NCBI GenBank assembly: GCA_025774845.1
Contig: JALGZP010000020.1
Location: forward strand, 1-36,126
Source: a bacterium
GTDB lineage: Bacteria; Arandabacterota; Arandabacteria; Arandabacterales; Arandabacteraceae
Direction of reading: 5' to 3'
Length of the DNA: 36,126 bases
Within the stretch, counting starts at the first letter, position 1. Every line of letters starts with the position of its first letter. The position numbers and the translations under genes are program-made. The notes under the pieces were generated by a model. It made no database searches, was not told where the DNA came from, and saw only the letters and a list, made by a program, of their open reading frames with translations. This document shows, piece after piece, positions 8,866 through 17,501 of the stretch.

Positions 8866-8894
8866 TTGACTACTGCACATTTGTGCAGTAGGCT
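8866..8894 (+). promoter_or_regulatory. lexA promoter
   Basis: TTGACT at 8866-8871 and TAGGCT at 8889-8894 are spaced by exactly 17 bases and enclose the LexA palindrome. The expected start point, 6-8 bases after the -10, falls at about 8900-8902, which is the lexA ATG itself, so the transcript may be leaderless. Confidence 0.65.
8870..8891 (+). promoter_or_regulatory. LexA operator (SOS box), Fibrobacter-type
   Basis: A perfect inverted repeat has arms CTACTGCACA (8870-8879) and TGTGCAGTAG (8882-8891) around TT. Its core, TGCAC-ATTT-GTGCA (8874-8887), fits the LexA motif reported for Fibrobacter succinogenes (TGCNC-N4-GTGCA) and differs from the E. coli CTGT-N8-ACAG and Bacillus GAAC-N4-GTTC types. 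It sits between the -35 and -10 of the lexA promoter, where bound repressor would block RNA polymerase. Confidence 0.85.
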
Positions 8895-8900
8895 GGAGGT

Positions 8901-9506
8901 ATGGATAGAAAAGGCCAGATCTACCGGTACATCAAGACGGAAATCTCGAGGAAGGGACTCCCACCTACCATCCGGGAAATAGGGAACAGGTTCAATATCT
9001 CCTCAACCAATGGCGTGAGATACTTCCTGAACAAGCTTGAGGATGACGGTTTGATTGAGCGACAAAACAGGATGGCAAGGGGAATAAGGATTATTGACAG
9101 GGTACCCGCTTCCACAGGTACACCGGTTCCCATCCTCGGTCGTGTGCCTGCGGGTAAGCCATCGTTTTCGGAAGAGAACGTCGAAGACACGATTCTTCTG
9201 GACAGCAGTCTTGCCAAAGGTTCCGGGGTGTTCGCTGTCAGGGTTCACGGTGACAGCATGGTCGGTGCGGGCATCAATGATGGGGACATCGCGGTTGTTA
9301 AACCGAATCCTCTGCCTCAAAGCGGTGAGATTGTGGTCGCACTTATCGAAGATGAAGTGACCCTGAAGAGGATCATCAAGAAAGGCCGGGAAGTGATCCT
9401 CAGACCCGAGAACGATGACTATCCCGAGTTGAATCTGACAAAACTGGGACATGACCGGATAAGGATATTAGGCTCGGTCCTTACAATCATAAGAAGGTTC
9501 TATTGA
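8901..9506 (+). CDS. lexA: LexA SOS repressor/self-cleaving protease
   Basis: This 201-residue protein has a winged-helix N-terminal domain (GLPPTIREIGNRF, 19-31, then the recognition-helix region SSTNGVRYFLNKL) and a LexA/UmuD-type peptidase domain. The cleavage site is Ala84-Gly85 in RVPAGKP, the nucleophile Ser119 in HGDSM, and the general base Lys156 in VTLKRI. All three numbers equal those of E. coli LexA. ATG 8901 is the only usable start because an in-frame TAG lies at 8889-8891. The Shine-Dalgarno-like GGAGG (8895-8899) is only one base from the ATG, too close for normal use and compatible with leaderless translation. It heads the operon and overlaps dinB. The recognition helix differs from the E. 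coli one, as expected from the different operator. Confidence 0.96.
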   Translation: MDRKGQIYRYIKTEISRKGLPPTIREIGNRFNISSTNGVRYFLNKLEDDGLIERQNRMARGIRIIDRVPASTGTPVPILGRVPAGKPSFSEENVEDTILLDSSLAKGSGVFAVRVHGDSMVGAGINDGDIAVVKPNPLPQSGEIVVALIEDEVTLKRIIKKGREVILRPENDDYPELNLTKLGHDRIRILGSVLTIIRRFY

Positions 9507-10666
9507 TGAGAAGAATTTTCTTCCATCTTGATATGGATGCTTTCTTCTCAGCCATTGAGCAGCTCTCCAATCCTTCTTTAAAGGGGAAACCGGTAATTGT
9601 CTGTGGTGATCCCCGGAGGAGAAGTGTTGTATCAACTGCTTCATATGAGGCAAGGAAGTACGGGCTGAAATCGGGTATGCCCATTGGTGAGGCGAGAAGA
9701 CTCTGCCCTCATGGGATTTACATAACAGGCAACCCGAAGAAATACGTTTATACATCGGTTCAGATTCTTAACACACTTCGGGAATTTACTTCACTTGTCG
9801 AGCCCTTCAGTGTTGATGAAGCCTTCCTTGAATTTCATGATCTTGCCTTCGATGAATCTCCACGGATTGCGAATGCCATAAAGCAAAAGATCAGACGACG
9901 TTTCGCCCTGTCCTGTTCAATAGGCGTGGGCCCGAACAAGATAGTTGCCAAAATGGCATCGGAGATAGAAAAACCCGACGGACTCACGATTATCAAAGAC
10001 GGTCAGTTCCTCGATTACTTCGGTGGTAAAGAGGTTAGAACCCTGTGGGGGGTTGGTGAGAAGACAACGGAAAAGCTCAACAGCCTGGGTATCAGAACCG
10101 TCAGGGATCTTGCTCAATTTCCAGAGAAGACCCTCACCACTATTTTCGGTGAATACGGCACTTATCTCAAGATGACAGCAAACGGTGTGGATGAGTCTCC
10201 ACTGGTTCCCTACTTTGAAGGTATAGAACCTAAATCCATAGGCCATGAGTACACACTCTCTTCCGATACTTCGGATAGACGATTCTTGGTTTCCACACTC
10301 TTGAGATTATCCGAGCAGGTTGGAAGGAGGATGAGGAAGGACGGTTATGTTTGCGATACGGTTACCGTGAAGATCAGATATAAGGACTTTAAGACCCTTA
10401 CAAGGCAGCACAAACAAGATAAGTGTATTGAGCGGGATGATATGATATTTGAAAGAGCCAGGAAGTTGTTTCTTGCGAACTACAATGGAGATGAGATCAG
10501 GCTTCTGGGTGTCAGTGCTTCCGGTTTGATCAAGAAAGACAGTTACAGGATAGACCCGATGTTTTCAATTGATAGAAGGAAAGATGTATTCGTACAGGTC
10601 GCGGACTCTATAAAGGATAGGTTCGGAGAGGAATCCATAAAACGAGGCGGGAGCTTCCGAATCTAA
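9506..10666 (+). CDS. dinB: DNA polymerase IV (Y-family translesion polymerase)
   Basis: This 386-residue Y-family polymerase carries FHLDMDAFFSAIEQ at the N-terminus (Asp9 metal ligand, Phe14 steric gate) and FSVDEAFLEF with Asp104 and Glu105. The palm/thumb segment CSIGVGPNKIVAKMASE and a helix-hairpin-helix and little-finger region follow. It synthesises across damaged template bases with low fidelity. ATG 9506 overlaps the lexA TGA (TGATG) with AGAAGG 8 bases upstream; a TTG one codon earlier (9503) is also possible. I see no obvious clamp-binding pentapeptide at the very C-terminus. The gene is visibly more AT-rich than its surroundings: two hand-counted 60-base stretches (9781-9840, 10381-10440) each have 25 G+C. 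Confidence 0.95.
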   Translation: MRRIFFHLDMDAFFSAIEQLSNPSLKGKPVIVCGDPRRRSVVSTASYEARKYGLKSGMPIGEARRLCPHGIYITGNPKKYVYTSVQILNTLREFTSLVEPFSVDEAFLEFHDLAFDESPRIANAIKQKIRRRFALSCSIGVGPNKIVAKMASEIEKPDGLTIIKDGQFLDYFGGKEVRTLWGVGEKTTEKLNSLGIRTVRDLAQFPEKTLTTIFGEYGTYLKMTANGVDESPLVPYFEGIEPKSIGHEYTLSSDTSDRRFLVSTLLRLSEQVGRRMRKDGYVCDTVTVKIRYKDFKTLTRQHKQDKCIERDDMIFERARKLFLANYNGDEIRLLGVSASGLIKKDSYRIDPMFSIDRRKDVFVQVADSIKDRFGEESIKRGGSFRI

Positions 10667-10681
10667 CCCTCCTATTCGAGG

Positions 10682-13012
10682 ATGGAAAAAACAACACACA
10701 TATCCAACTTCCTTGAGAACATCCAGTCCTCGGATGGATACAGAGGGCAGATCGCACACATAAATCAAATCCCTCCCAAAGATGCGGTCTATCAGGAACC
10801 TCAGACTCCGATTTCACCCACGGTCAGATCCGCACTCAAAACCCTGGGTATCTCATCTCTCTATTCCCACCAGGCAAAGGCCATTGATCTGATATCCGGC
10901 GGGAAGAACACCTCCATTGTCACATCGACCGCCAGCGGGAAGACAATCTGCTACAATGTCCCGGTCCTTGAATCGCTTATCGCGGATCCAAAGGCAACTG
11001 CCCTTTTCCTGTTTCCCACCAAGGCGCTTGCTCAGGACCAGTTGAGAGTACTCGGTCACTTCTGCTCGGCCGACGCCGCACTTCAGGATCTTGTTCGTGC
11101 GGGAACCTATGACGGGGATACACCCAGGGAGACACGGAGAAAACTCAGAAACGAAGCCAATGTGATTCTTACGAATCCCGACATGCTACACCAGGGGATT
11201 CTCCCTTACCATTCGCGGTGGAGCAGGTTCTTTTCGAGTCTTCGCTATGTGGTCGTTGATGAGATGCATACCTACCGGGGAATCTTCGGGTCGAATGTCG
11301 CGAATGTCTTAAGAAGACTCAGACGAATTCTCAAACACTACGGAGCAACTCCGACCTTCGTTCTCTGTTCTGCGACGATCGCAAACCCGGATGAGCTTGC
11401 AGAGACGCTGATCGGGGATACCTGTGAGGTGATATCCACTGACGGTTCACCGCGGGGGCCCAAGTTGTTTGTGCTGTGGAACCCGCCGTTTCTCGGAGCC
11501 GGGAGCATGGATCGGAAAAGCTCCAATGTTGAGGCCCATGAACTGATGGTGAGGTTGATTGAGGAAGGCATTCAGACGATAACCTTCACCAAGGCACGCG
11601 TTGTGGCGGAACTTGTGCTTCGTTACGTTCGTGACGCTCTATCAAGAAGGAATCCCCAGCTCGTGAAGAAAGTCAGTGCATACAGGGCGGGATATCTTCC
11701 GGAAGAGAGAAGGGCAATAGAGAAAGCTCTCTTTTCCGGAGAGCTGCTCGGGGTGGCGAGCACAAATGCGCTTGAGCTTGGAATCGATGTCGGGAGTCTA
11801 GACGCATCAATCATCGTCGGGTTCCCGGGCACAATCGCATCGACCTGGCAGCAGGCAGGAAGGGCGGGACGAAAGAGCGACGAGGCACTGGTACTCTTCG
11901 TTCCATACAACGATCCCATAGACCAGTACCTTATAAGACATCCTGATTACTTCTTCGGGCAGACGCCTGAAAACGCGGTGATAGATCCCGTCAACCCCTA
12001 CATACTTGCAGGGCACCTGAGCTGCGCGGCATTCGAGCTCCCGCTCTCTCAGGAAGACGAGGCGATCTTCGGCAAACTCACCCAGCCCGTGACGGCTGTT
12101 TTAGAGGATGTTAAGAAGGTCAAGAAGATCGATGATCGAACCTACTGGGCGACAACCGAGTTCCCGGCTGCAGGCGTGGGTTTAAGAACGATATCTGATG
12201 ATACGTTTACGATAGTCGATAGGACAGGCCCCGAAAGCGTGATAGGGGTTGTGGATGCCATAAGCGCGCCCGAGCTTGTCTATCCCGAGGGTGTATACAT
12301 GCACGATGGTGCGACCTACCTCGTAAGAGAACTCGATCTCGATGGGAAGGTCGCCTATGTTGAGAGAAAAGAGGTCGACTACTACACACAACCGATACTC
12401 GACTCTTCCATCAGGGTCAAGGCTGAACGGAAATCGGCGGCCTGGTCCGATCTGAACATCTCTTACGGCGATGCCACGGTCAGTTGGAAGACAACATCGT
12501 TTAAGAAGATCAAGTTCTACAGCCTGGATTCGATCGGCTACGGTTCTGTCGACATTCCCACCCAGCATCTTGAAACTGTCTCGCTGTGGTTATGCCCCGA
12601 CAAAGAAGTCGCATCCTACCTGAAAAAGAAGGGCAAGAACCCGGTTGAGGGTCTGGTCGCACTCAAGAACGTGCTGATCAATATCCTCCCGCTCTTCGTA
12701 ATGTGTGACAGGAAGGACATCGGCGGCATAGTTGAATCCAGCAATCTGGGAAGTCCTGCGATCTTCCTCTATGACAGGTTCAAGGGCGGGCTTGGCTTTT
12801 GCGAGAAGGGTTATGGTCTGCTGCCGGGGATAATCCGCGAGGTTCTCCATGTCATAGAGGACTGCCCCTGTGAAAGCGGCTGTCCATCCTGTGTCGGGTT
12901 GCCGGTCCTTATACCCGCTCAGCACCAGGATCCCGATCCCGGCCATGGCTTCCCCATTCCGGATAAGGAAGCTGCGGTCCTGCTTGTAGGGAGAATCCTC
13001 GACAATGCTTGA
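10682..13012 (+). CDS. mrfA: MrfA/YprA-type superfamily 2 repair helicase
   Basis: This 776-residue SF2 helicase shows YSHQAKAI (61-68), Walker A STASGKT (82-88), DEMH box (193-196) and SAT (230-232). The second RecA domain ends with QQAGRAGR. The C-terminal DUF1998-like region contains the four-cysteine cluster Cys728, Cys730, Cys734, Cys737 (C-x-C-x3-C-x2-C). This is the plan of Bacillus subtilis MrfA (YprA) and yeast Hrq1, 3'-5' helicases; MrfA acts with the exonuclease MrfB in removing mitomycin C damage independently of UvrABC. The ATG lies 15 bases after dinB with GAGG directly abutting it. It overlaps the next gene, an MrfB homologue, by 8 bases, which strongly supports the assignment. 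Confidence 0.93.
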   Translation: MEKTTHISNFLENIQSSDGYRGQIAHINQIPPKDAVYQEPQTPISPTVRSALKTLGISSLYSHQAKAIDLISGGKNTSIVTSTASGKTICYNVPVLESLIADPKATALFLFPTKALAQDQLRVLGHFCSADAALQDLVRAGTYDGDTPRETRRKLRNEANVILTNPDMLHQGILPYHSRWSRFFSSLRYVVVDEMHTYRGIFGSNVANVLRRLRRILKHYGATPTFVLCSATIANPDELAETLIGDTCEVISTDGSPRGPKLFVLWNPPFLGAGSMDRKSSNVEAHELMVRLIEEGIQTITFTKARVVAELVLRYVRDALSRRNPQLVKKVSAYRAGYLPEERRAIEKALFSGELLGVASTNALELGIDVGSLDASIIVGFPGTIASTWQQAGRAGRKSDEALVLFVPYNDPIDQYLIRHPDYFFGQTPENAVIDPVNPYILAGHLSCAAFELPLSQEDEAIFGKLTQPVTAVLEDVKKVKKIDDRTYWATTEFPAAGVGLRTISDDTFTIVDRTGPESVIGVVDAISAPELVYPEGVYMHDGATYLVRELDLDGKVAYVERKEVDYYTQPILDSSIRVKAERKSAAWSDLNISYGDATVSWKTTSFKKIKFYSLDSIGYGSVDIPTQHLETVSLWLCPDKEVASYLKKKGKNPVEGLVALKNVLINILPLFVMCDRKDIGGIVESSNLGSPAIFLYDRFKGGLGFCEKGYGLLPGIIREVLHVIEDCPCESGCPSCVGLPVLIPAQHQDPDPGHGFPIPDKEAAVLLVGRILDNA

Positions 13013-13784
13013 AGAATCGATAAAGCAAAGAATTGAGAACCTGCGGCTTGTACTGCGTGAAAGAACCCCAGCTGCGATAACGGCCGACACGGATAACGAA
13101 CCGCTCTCCGTCAAGGATCTCGAAGATGTAAGCGAGGTAGAATGTGGCAAAGGAGGATGCCTTCTTATTGAAAAGCAAGTTGACCGGTATTTGAGCAGCG
13201 AGGCTCTGACGAATGCTGCTGAGACACTTCTAGAAATAGAAGACGGCGGATCGGCTCCGACCTTTATCTTCCTCGATCTTGAGACCACCGGATTTTCGGC
13301 CACACCTCTGTTTCTTGCCGGGACTCTCTTTATCAGGAAGGGCCATCTGAAGATGATGCAGTTTCTTGCACGTGATTATTCCGAGGAGGGTGCCATCATA
13401 GCTATGCTCGATGAGCTCCTCGCGGACTTCGACTTCTGTATCACATTCAACGGCAAATCTTTTGACGTACCCTACGTCAGGGAGCGGGCCAAGTATCACA
13501 AGATTGACCTCAAAGCCGCGCCCCGGCAATTCGATCTTCTTCACCCCGCAAGGCGAATGTGGAAACATTCTCTGCCAAATTGTAGACTTGTGACCCTTGA
13601 GTGGCATATCCTCGGCAGGAGACGGATAGGGGATGTGCCCGGTTGGGAAGTTCCTTGCATTTATCATGACTTTGTGCATACTAAGGATGCAAGGAAACTC
13701 AGGGATGTGCTCAGACACAATCTAATTGATGTTGTCTCAATGGCGGAGTTGTTCGTAAGTCTTGCGGGGGCCGCAAAGTGTTGA
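13005..13784 (+). CDS. mrfB: MrfB/YprB-type DEDD exonuclease
   Basis: This 259-residue RNase H-like exonuclease has motif I FLDLETTGF (Asp91 and Glu93), motif II TFNGKSFDVPYV (Asp154) and motif III RHNLIDVVSM (His238 and Asp242). The four acidic residues of a DEDD nuclease are therefore present. A PF13482-type (RNase_H_2) core occupies most of the protein. Bacillus MrfB is longer and ends in TPR repeats; those are absent here, so this is a minimal version. ATG 13005 overlaps the helicase stop by 8 bases. With MrfA it should form a repair pair that unwinds and degrades a damaged strand. The N-terminal 80 residues, with two Cys (47 and 52), have no clear assignment. Confidence 0.9.
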   Translation: MLEESIKQRIENLRLVLRERTPAAITADTDNEPLSVKDLEDVSEVECGKGGCLLIEKQVDRYLSSEALTNAAETLLEIEDGGSAPTFIFLDLETTGFSATPLFLAGTLFIRKGHLKMMQFLARDYSEEGAIIAMLDELLADFDFCITFNGKSFDVPYVRERAKYHKIDLKAAPRQFDLLHPARRMWKHSLPNCRLVTLEWHILGRRRIGDVPGWEVPCIYHDFVHTKDARKLRDVLRHNLIDVVSMAELFVSLAGAAKC

Positions 13785-14419
13785 TATTTCTCGTCAGGCA
13801 TGCTGAATCCACATGGAACCGTCTCAAGAAGATCCAGGGCCAAAAGGATCCCCAGCTGAGTCCCTACGGAAAGAAGGAAGCGAAATTTCTTGGCAAGAGG
13901 TTCAAAGACCTTAACTTTGATGCTGTCTACGTGAGTCCGCTGCGCCGGGCGCAGCAGACAGCCGAGCTGACGGTGGGCAAGCGGACCGAGATCACCGTCG
14001 ATGAGGGTCTCCTTGAAATCTGCCTGGGGGACTGGGAGGGGAAGACACTCACCCAGATCAGGAAGAAACACGGTGAGTCATTCGATCGGTGGGCCGTCAG
14101 ACCCAGCCGGATAGCGATCCCGCATGGAGAGGACTTCAAGACATTCGTAAGCAGGGTCAGACGCACACTTCGTAAGATTGAACGCAGGCATCCGGACGGG
14201 AACGTGCTGGTGGTGTGCCATGGTGGTGTGATCTCGACATATGCCACACTTGTGCTCAACCTACCGCCCGATGACGTTTGGTGCCTCACGGTCAAAAACG
14301 CTTCTCTGACAATCGTGGAGGCCGGCAAAGATATACATAAGTTAGTGACGTTTAATGATATAAGTCATCTCATCAGTCTCAAGGAGATCAAGATGACGGG
14401 TGTGACCCATGTTGACTAA
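13778..14419 (+). CDS. histidine phosphatase superfamily (phosphoglycerate mutase-like)
   Basis: This 213-residue protein begins FLVRHAEST with the RHG catalytic motif (Arg7 and phospho-accepting His8). It continues with Arg57 in [10 protein letters not shown], Glu80 in [11 protein letters not shown] and a second catalytic His148 in VVCHGG. The family includes cofactor-dependent phosphoglycerate mutases, alpha-ribazole phosphatases (CobC) and broad phosphatases. The LGDWEG segment is typical of the phosphatase side, but the substrate is not decided. GTG 13778 follows GGGGG (13766-13770) by about 7 bases and overlaps mrfB by 7; TTG 13781 is an alternative. Its place between DNA-repair and IMP dehydrogenase genes may hint at nucleotide metabolism, which is inference. 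Confidence 0.87.
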   Translation: MLIFLVRHAESTWNRLKKIQGQKDPQLSPYGKKEAKFLGKRFKDLNFDAVYVSPLRRAQQTAELTVGKRTEITVDEGLLEICLGDWEGKTLTQIRKKHGESFDRWAVRPSRIAIPHGEDFKTFVSRVRRTLRKIERRHPDGNVLVVCHGGVISTYATLVLNLPPDDVWCLTVKNASLTIVEAGKDIHKLVTFNDISHLISLKEIKMTGVTHVD

Positions 14420-15146
14420 GCAAACATCGTCATATTCGTATATGATTATGTGTTTCCTGCTCTTGGTGGTCGCTCTTGCTTCGGGACCCTCCTGCCAGAA
14501 GCGGCAGCTGGAAGACTTCGGGGCTGCCAGACGGCGGATGGTCGAGAAACAGATTATAGCCAGGGGGATAGATGACCAGCGTGTGATAAACGCCATGCTC
14601 AAGGTGCCGAGGCACCTCTTTGTACCTGATGACTACAGGCACTACGCATACTCGGACACACCCGTTCCGATCGGCCACGGCCAGACCATCAGCCAGCCGT
14701 ATATAGTAGCCCTGATGACTGAAGAGCTCAACGTAAGTAACGCCGACCGGGTGCTCGAAATAGGTACGGGATCGGGCTATCAGGCAGCCGTACTGGCCGA
14801 GATAGTCAAAGAAGTCTACAGCATAGAGATCGTTGAGCCGCTCGGCGAGTCCGCCAGGGTGAGACTTGAGGAACTCGGCTATGAGAATGTCAAGGTCACG
14901 GTGGGTGACGGGTATCTTGGATGGCCGGAACATGCGCCGTTTGACCGCATAATCGTCACGTGCGCTCCGACCGACATCCCGGAACCGCTTGTAGATCAGC
15001 TCCAGGAAGGCGGCATAATGATGATCCCCGTCGGATCGGCCGGGTTCCAGTATCTCTACAGGGTCAAGAAGTACATGGGTGAAGCTGAGACTGAGGAAGT
15101 GATCCCTGTCAGTTTTGTTCCGCTAACCGGTCCCCACGCGGAGTGA
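14409..15146 (+). CDS. pcm: protein-L-isoaspartate O-methyltransferase with N-terminal export signal
   Basis: This 245-residue protein contains a complete PCMT domain. VPRHLFVP is at 66-73, [15 protein letters not shown] at 89-103 supplies the family substrate loop, and [17 protein letters not shown] (116-132) is the SAM-binding motif I. The enzyme methylates isoaspartyl residues in aged proteins using S-adenosylmethionine. Unusually, residues 12-25 form a hydrophobic stretch preceded by Lys4 and followed by GPSC at 26-29, like a signal peptide or a poor lipobox. The ATG at 14409 overlaps the phosphatase by 11 bases. Met44 could start a leaderless cytosolic form, but the upstream sequence is in frame and the coupling favours the long form. 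Exported PCMT-like proteins are known in other diderms; how SAM is supplied there is unclear. Confidence 0.9.
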   Translation: MLTKQTSSYSYMIMCFLLLVVALASGPSCQKRQLEDFGAARRRMVEKQIIARGIDDQRVINAMLKVPRHLFVPDDYRHYAYSDTPVPIGHGQTISQPYIVALMTEELNVSNADRVLEIGTGSGYQAAVLAEIVKEVYSIEIVEPLGESARVRLEELGYENVKVTVGDGYLGWPEHAPFDRIIVTCAPTDIPEPLVDQLQEGGIMMIPVGSAGFQYLYRVKKYMGEAETEEVIPVSFVPLTGPHAE

Positions 15147-16628
<1,482 letters not shown>

Positions 16629-16632
16629 GGTT

Positions 16633-17325
16633 ATGAATCCAGATGAGCATCGGCAGGAGATCGAATCCATAGCCCGCGGCATGGGTGCGGTGCTCCTCGG
16701 CGTCGCCGATCTCGGTGAAGTAACCGACGCCTCGGGTGAGGTCCCGCTATCCGGGCTCACGACGGGCATATCGTTTGCCTTCAGGCTCAGCGATGTCGTG
16801 CTAGAGGGCATAACTGACCATCCCACAAGGACTTATCAATATCATTACAGGCAGGTGAATCTCCTTCTCGATCAGATCGGTCTTCGCATATGTGCCCATA
16901 TTCAAGGCTCAGGCTTCAGAGTCTTTCCGGTCCCTTCATCCCAGATAGTCGACTGGGAGAACCTCAAAGGTCATGTATCTCACCGGGCAATCGGGAGGCT
17001 GGCCGGTCTGGGCTGGATCGGTAAGAACAACCTGCTTGTAAACCCGGATTATGGTGCCAGACTGAGGTATGCCACTGTCCTCACCGATCTCAAGTTGCCT
17101 GCGGATCAACCAATGGATGACGGTTGCGGAGGCTGCAAACGCTGTGCGGTGGCCTGCCCGGGTGGGGCTATCGGTGATAGTCCGGAGGCCTTCGATCTCG
17201 ACAAATGCATCAACACTATTGATACCATCAGAAAGAAGCCCAACATAGGGTCCCACATCTGCGGTATCTGTATCAAAGCCTGTGCTGGTAAGTGCGATTA
17301 CCGGGCCGACAGCAACACCCAATAG
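16633..17325 (+). CDS. short QueG-like Fe-S protein (epoxyqueuosine reductase-related)
   Basis: This 230-residue protein contains the QueG signature HRAIGRLAGLGWIGKNNLL (117-135) and a ferredoxin-like cluster C-x2-C-x2-C-x3-C-P (Cys165, 168, 171, 175). A second set follows (Cys192, 210, 213, 217, 221), enough for two 4Fe-4S clusters. QueG is a cobalamin-dependent enzyme of about 350-380 residues that reduces epoxyqueuosine in tRNA; this protein lacks the C-terminal HEAT-like portion and is much shorter. It may be a paralogue with a different electron-transfer role. It starts 4 bases after guaB and is the last gene of the lexA-led run. A gap of 176 bases follows. Confidence 0.75.
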   Translation: MNPDEHRQEIESIARGMGAVLLGVADLGEVTDASGEVPLSGLTTGISFAFRLSDVVLEGITDHPTRTYQYHYRQVNLLLDQIGLRICAHIQGSGFRVFPVPSSQIVDWENLKGHVSHRAIGRLAGLGWIGKNNLLVNPDYGARLRYATVLTDLKLPADQPMDDGCGGCKRCAVACPGGAIGDSPEAFDLDKCINTIDTIRKKPNIGSHICGICIKACAGKCDYRADSNTQ

Positions 17326-17501
17326 CCTGCTAAGCGCCCAGACTCCATACCTCTCGGCAACTCCCAGAGCCGGGATTGCTTCGTCGCCTGCCGTGTCCCC
17401 GGTGACCGATTAGACTCAACTCGATTCCGCCAACGCTCGATACCCTATATGGGGAGTTCTATCCACAACCTTCAGCATCTAAGAGGGTAGGGGACAGTAC
17501 G

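Noticed and set aside
17443..17454. CCCTATATGGGG, near-palindrome before the ChaN-like gene
   Set aside because: Imperfect symmetry and no -35 at a suitable distance; probably chance.
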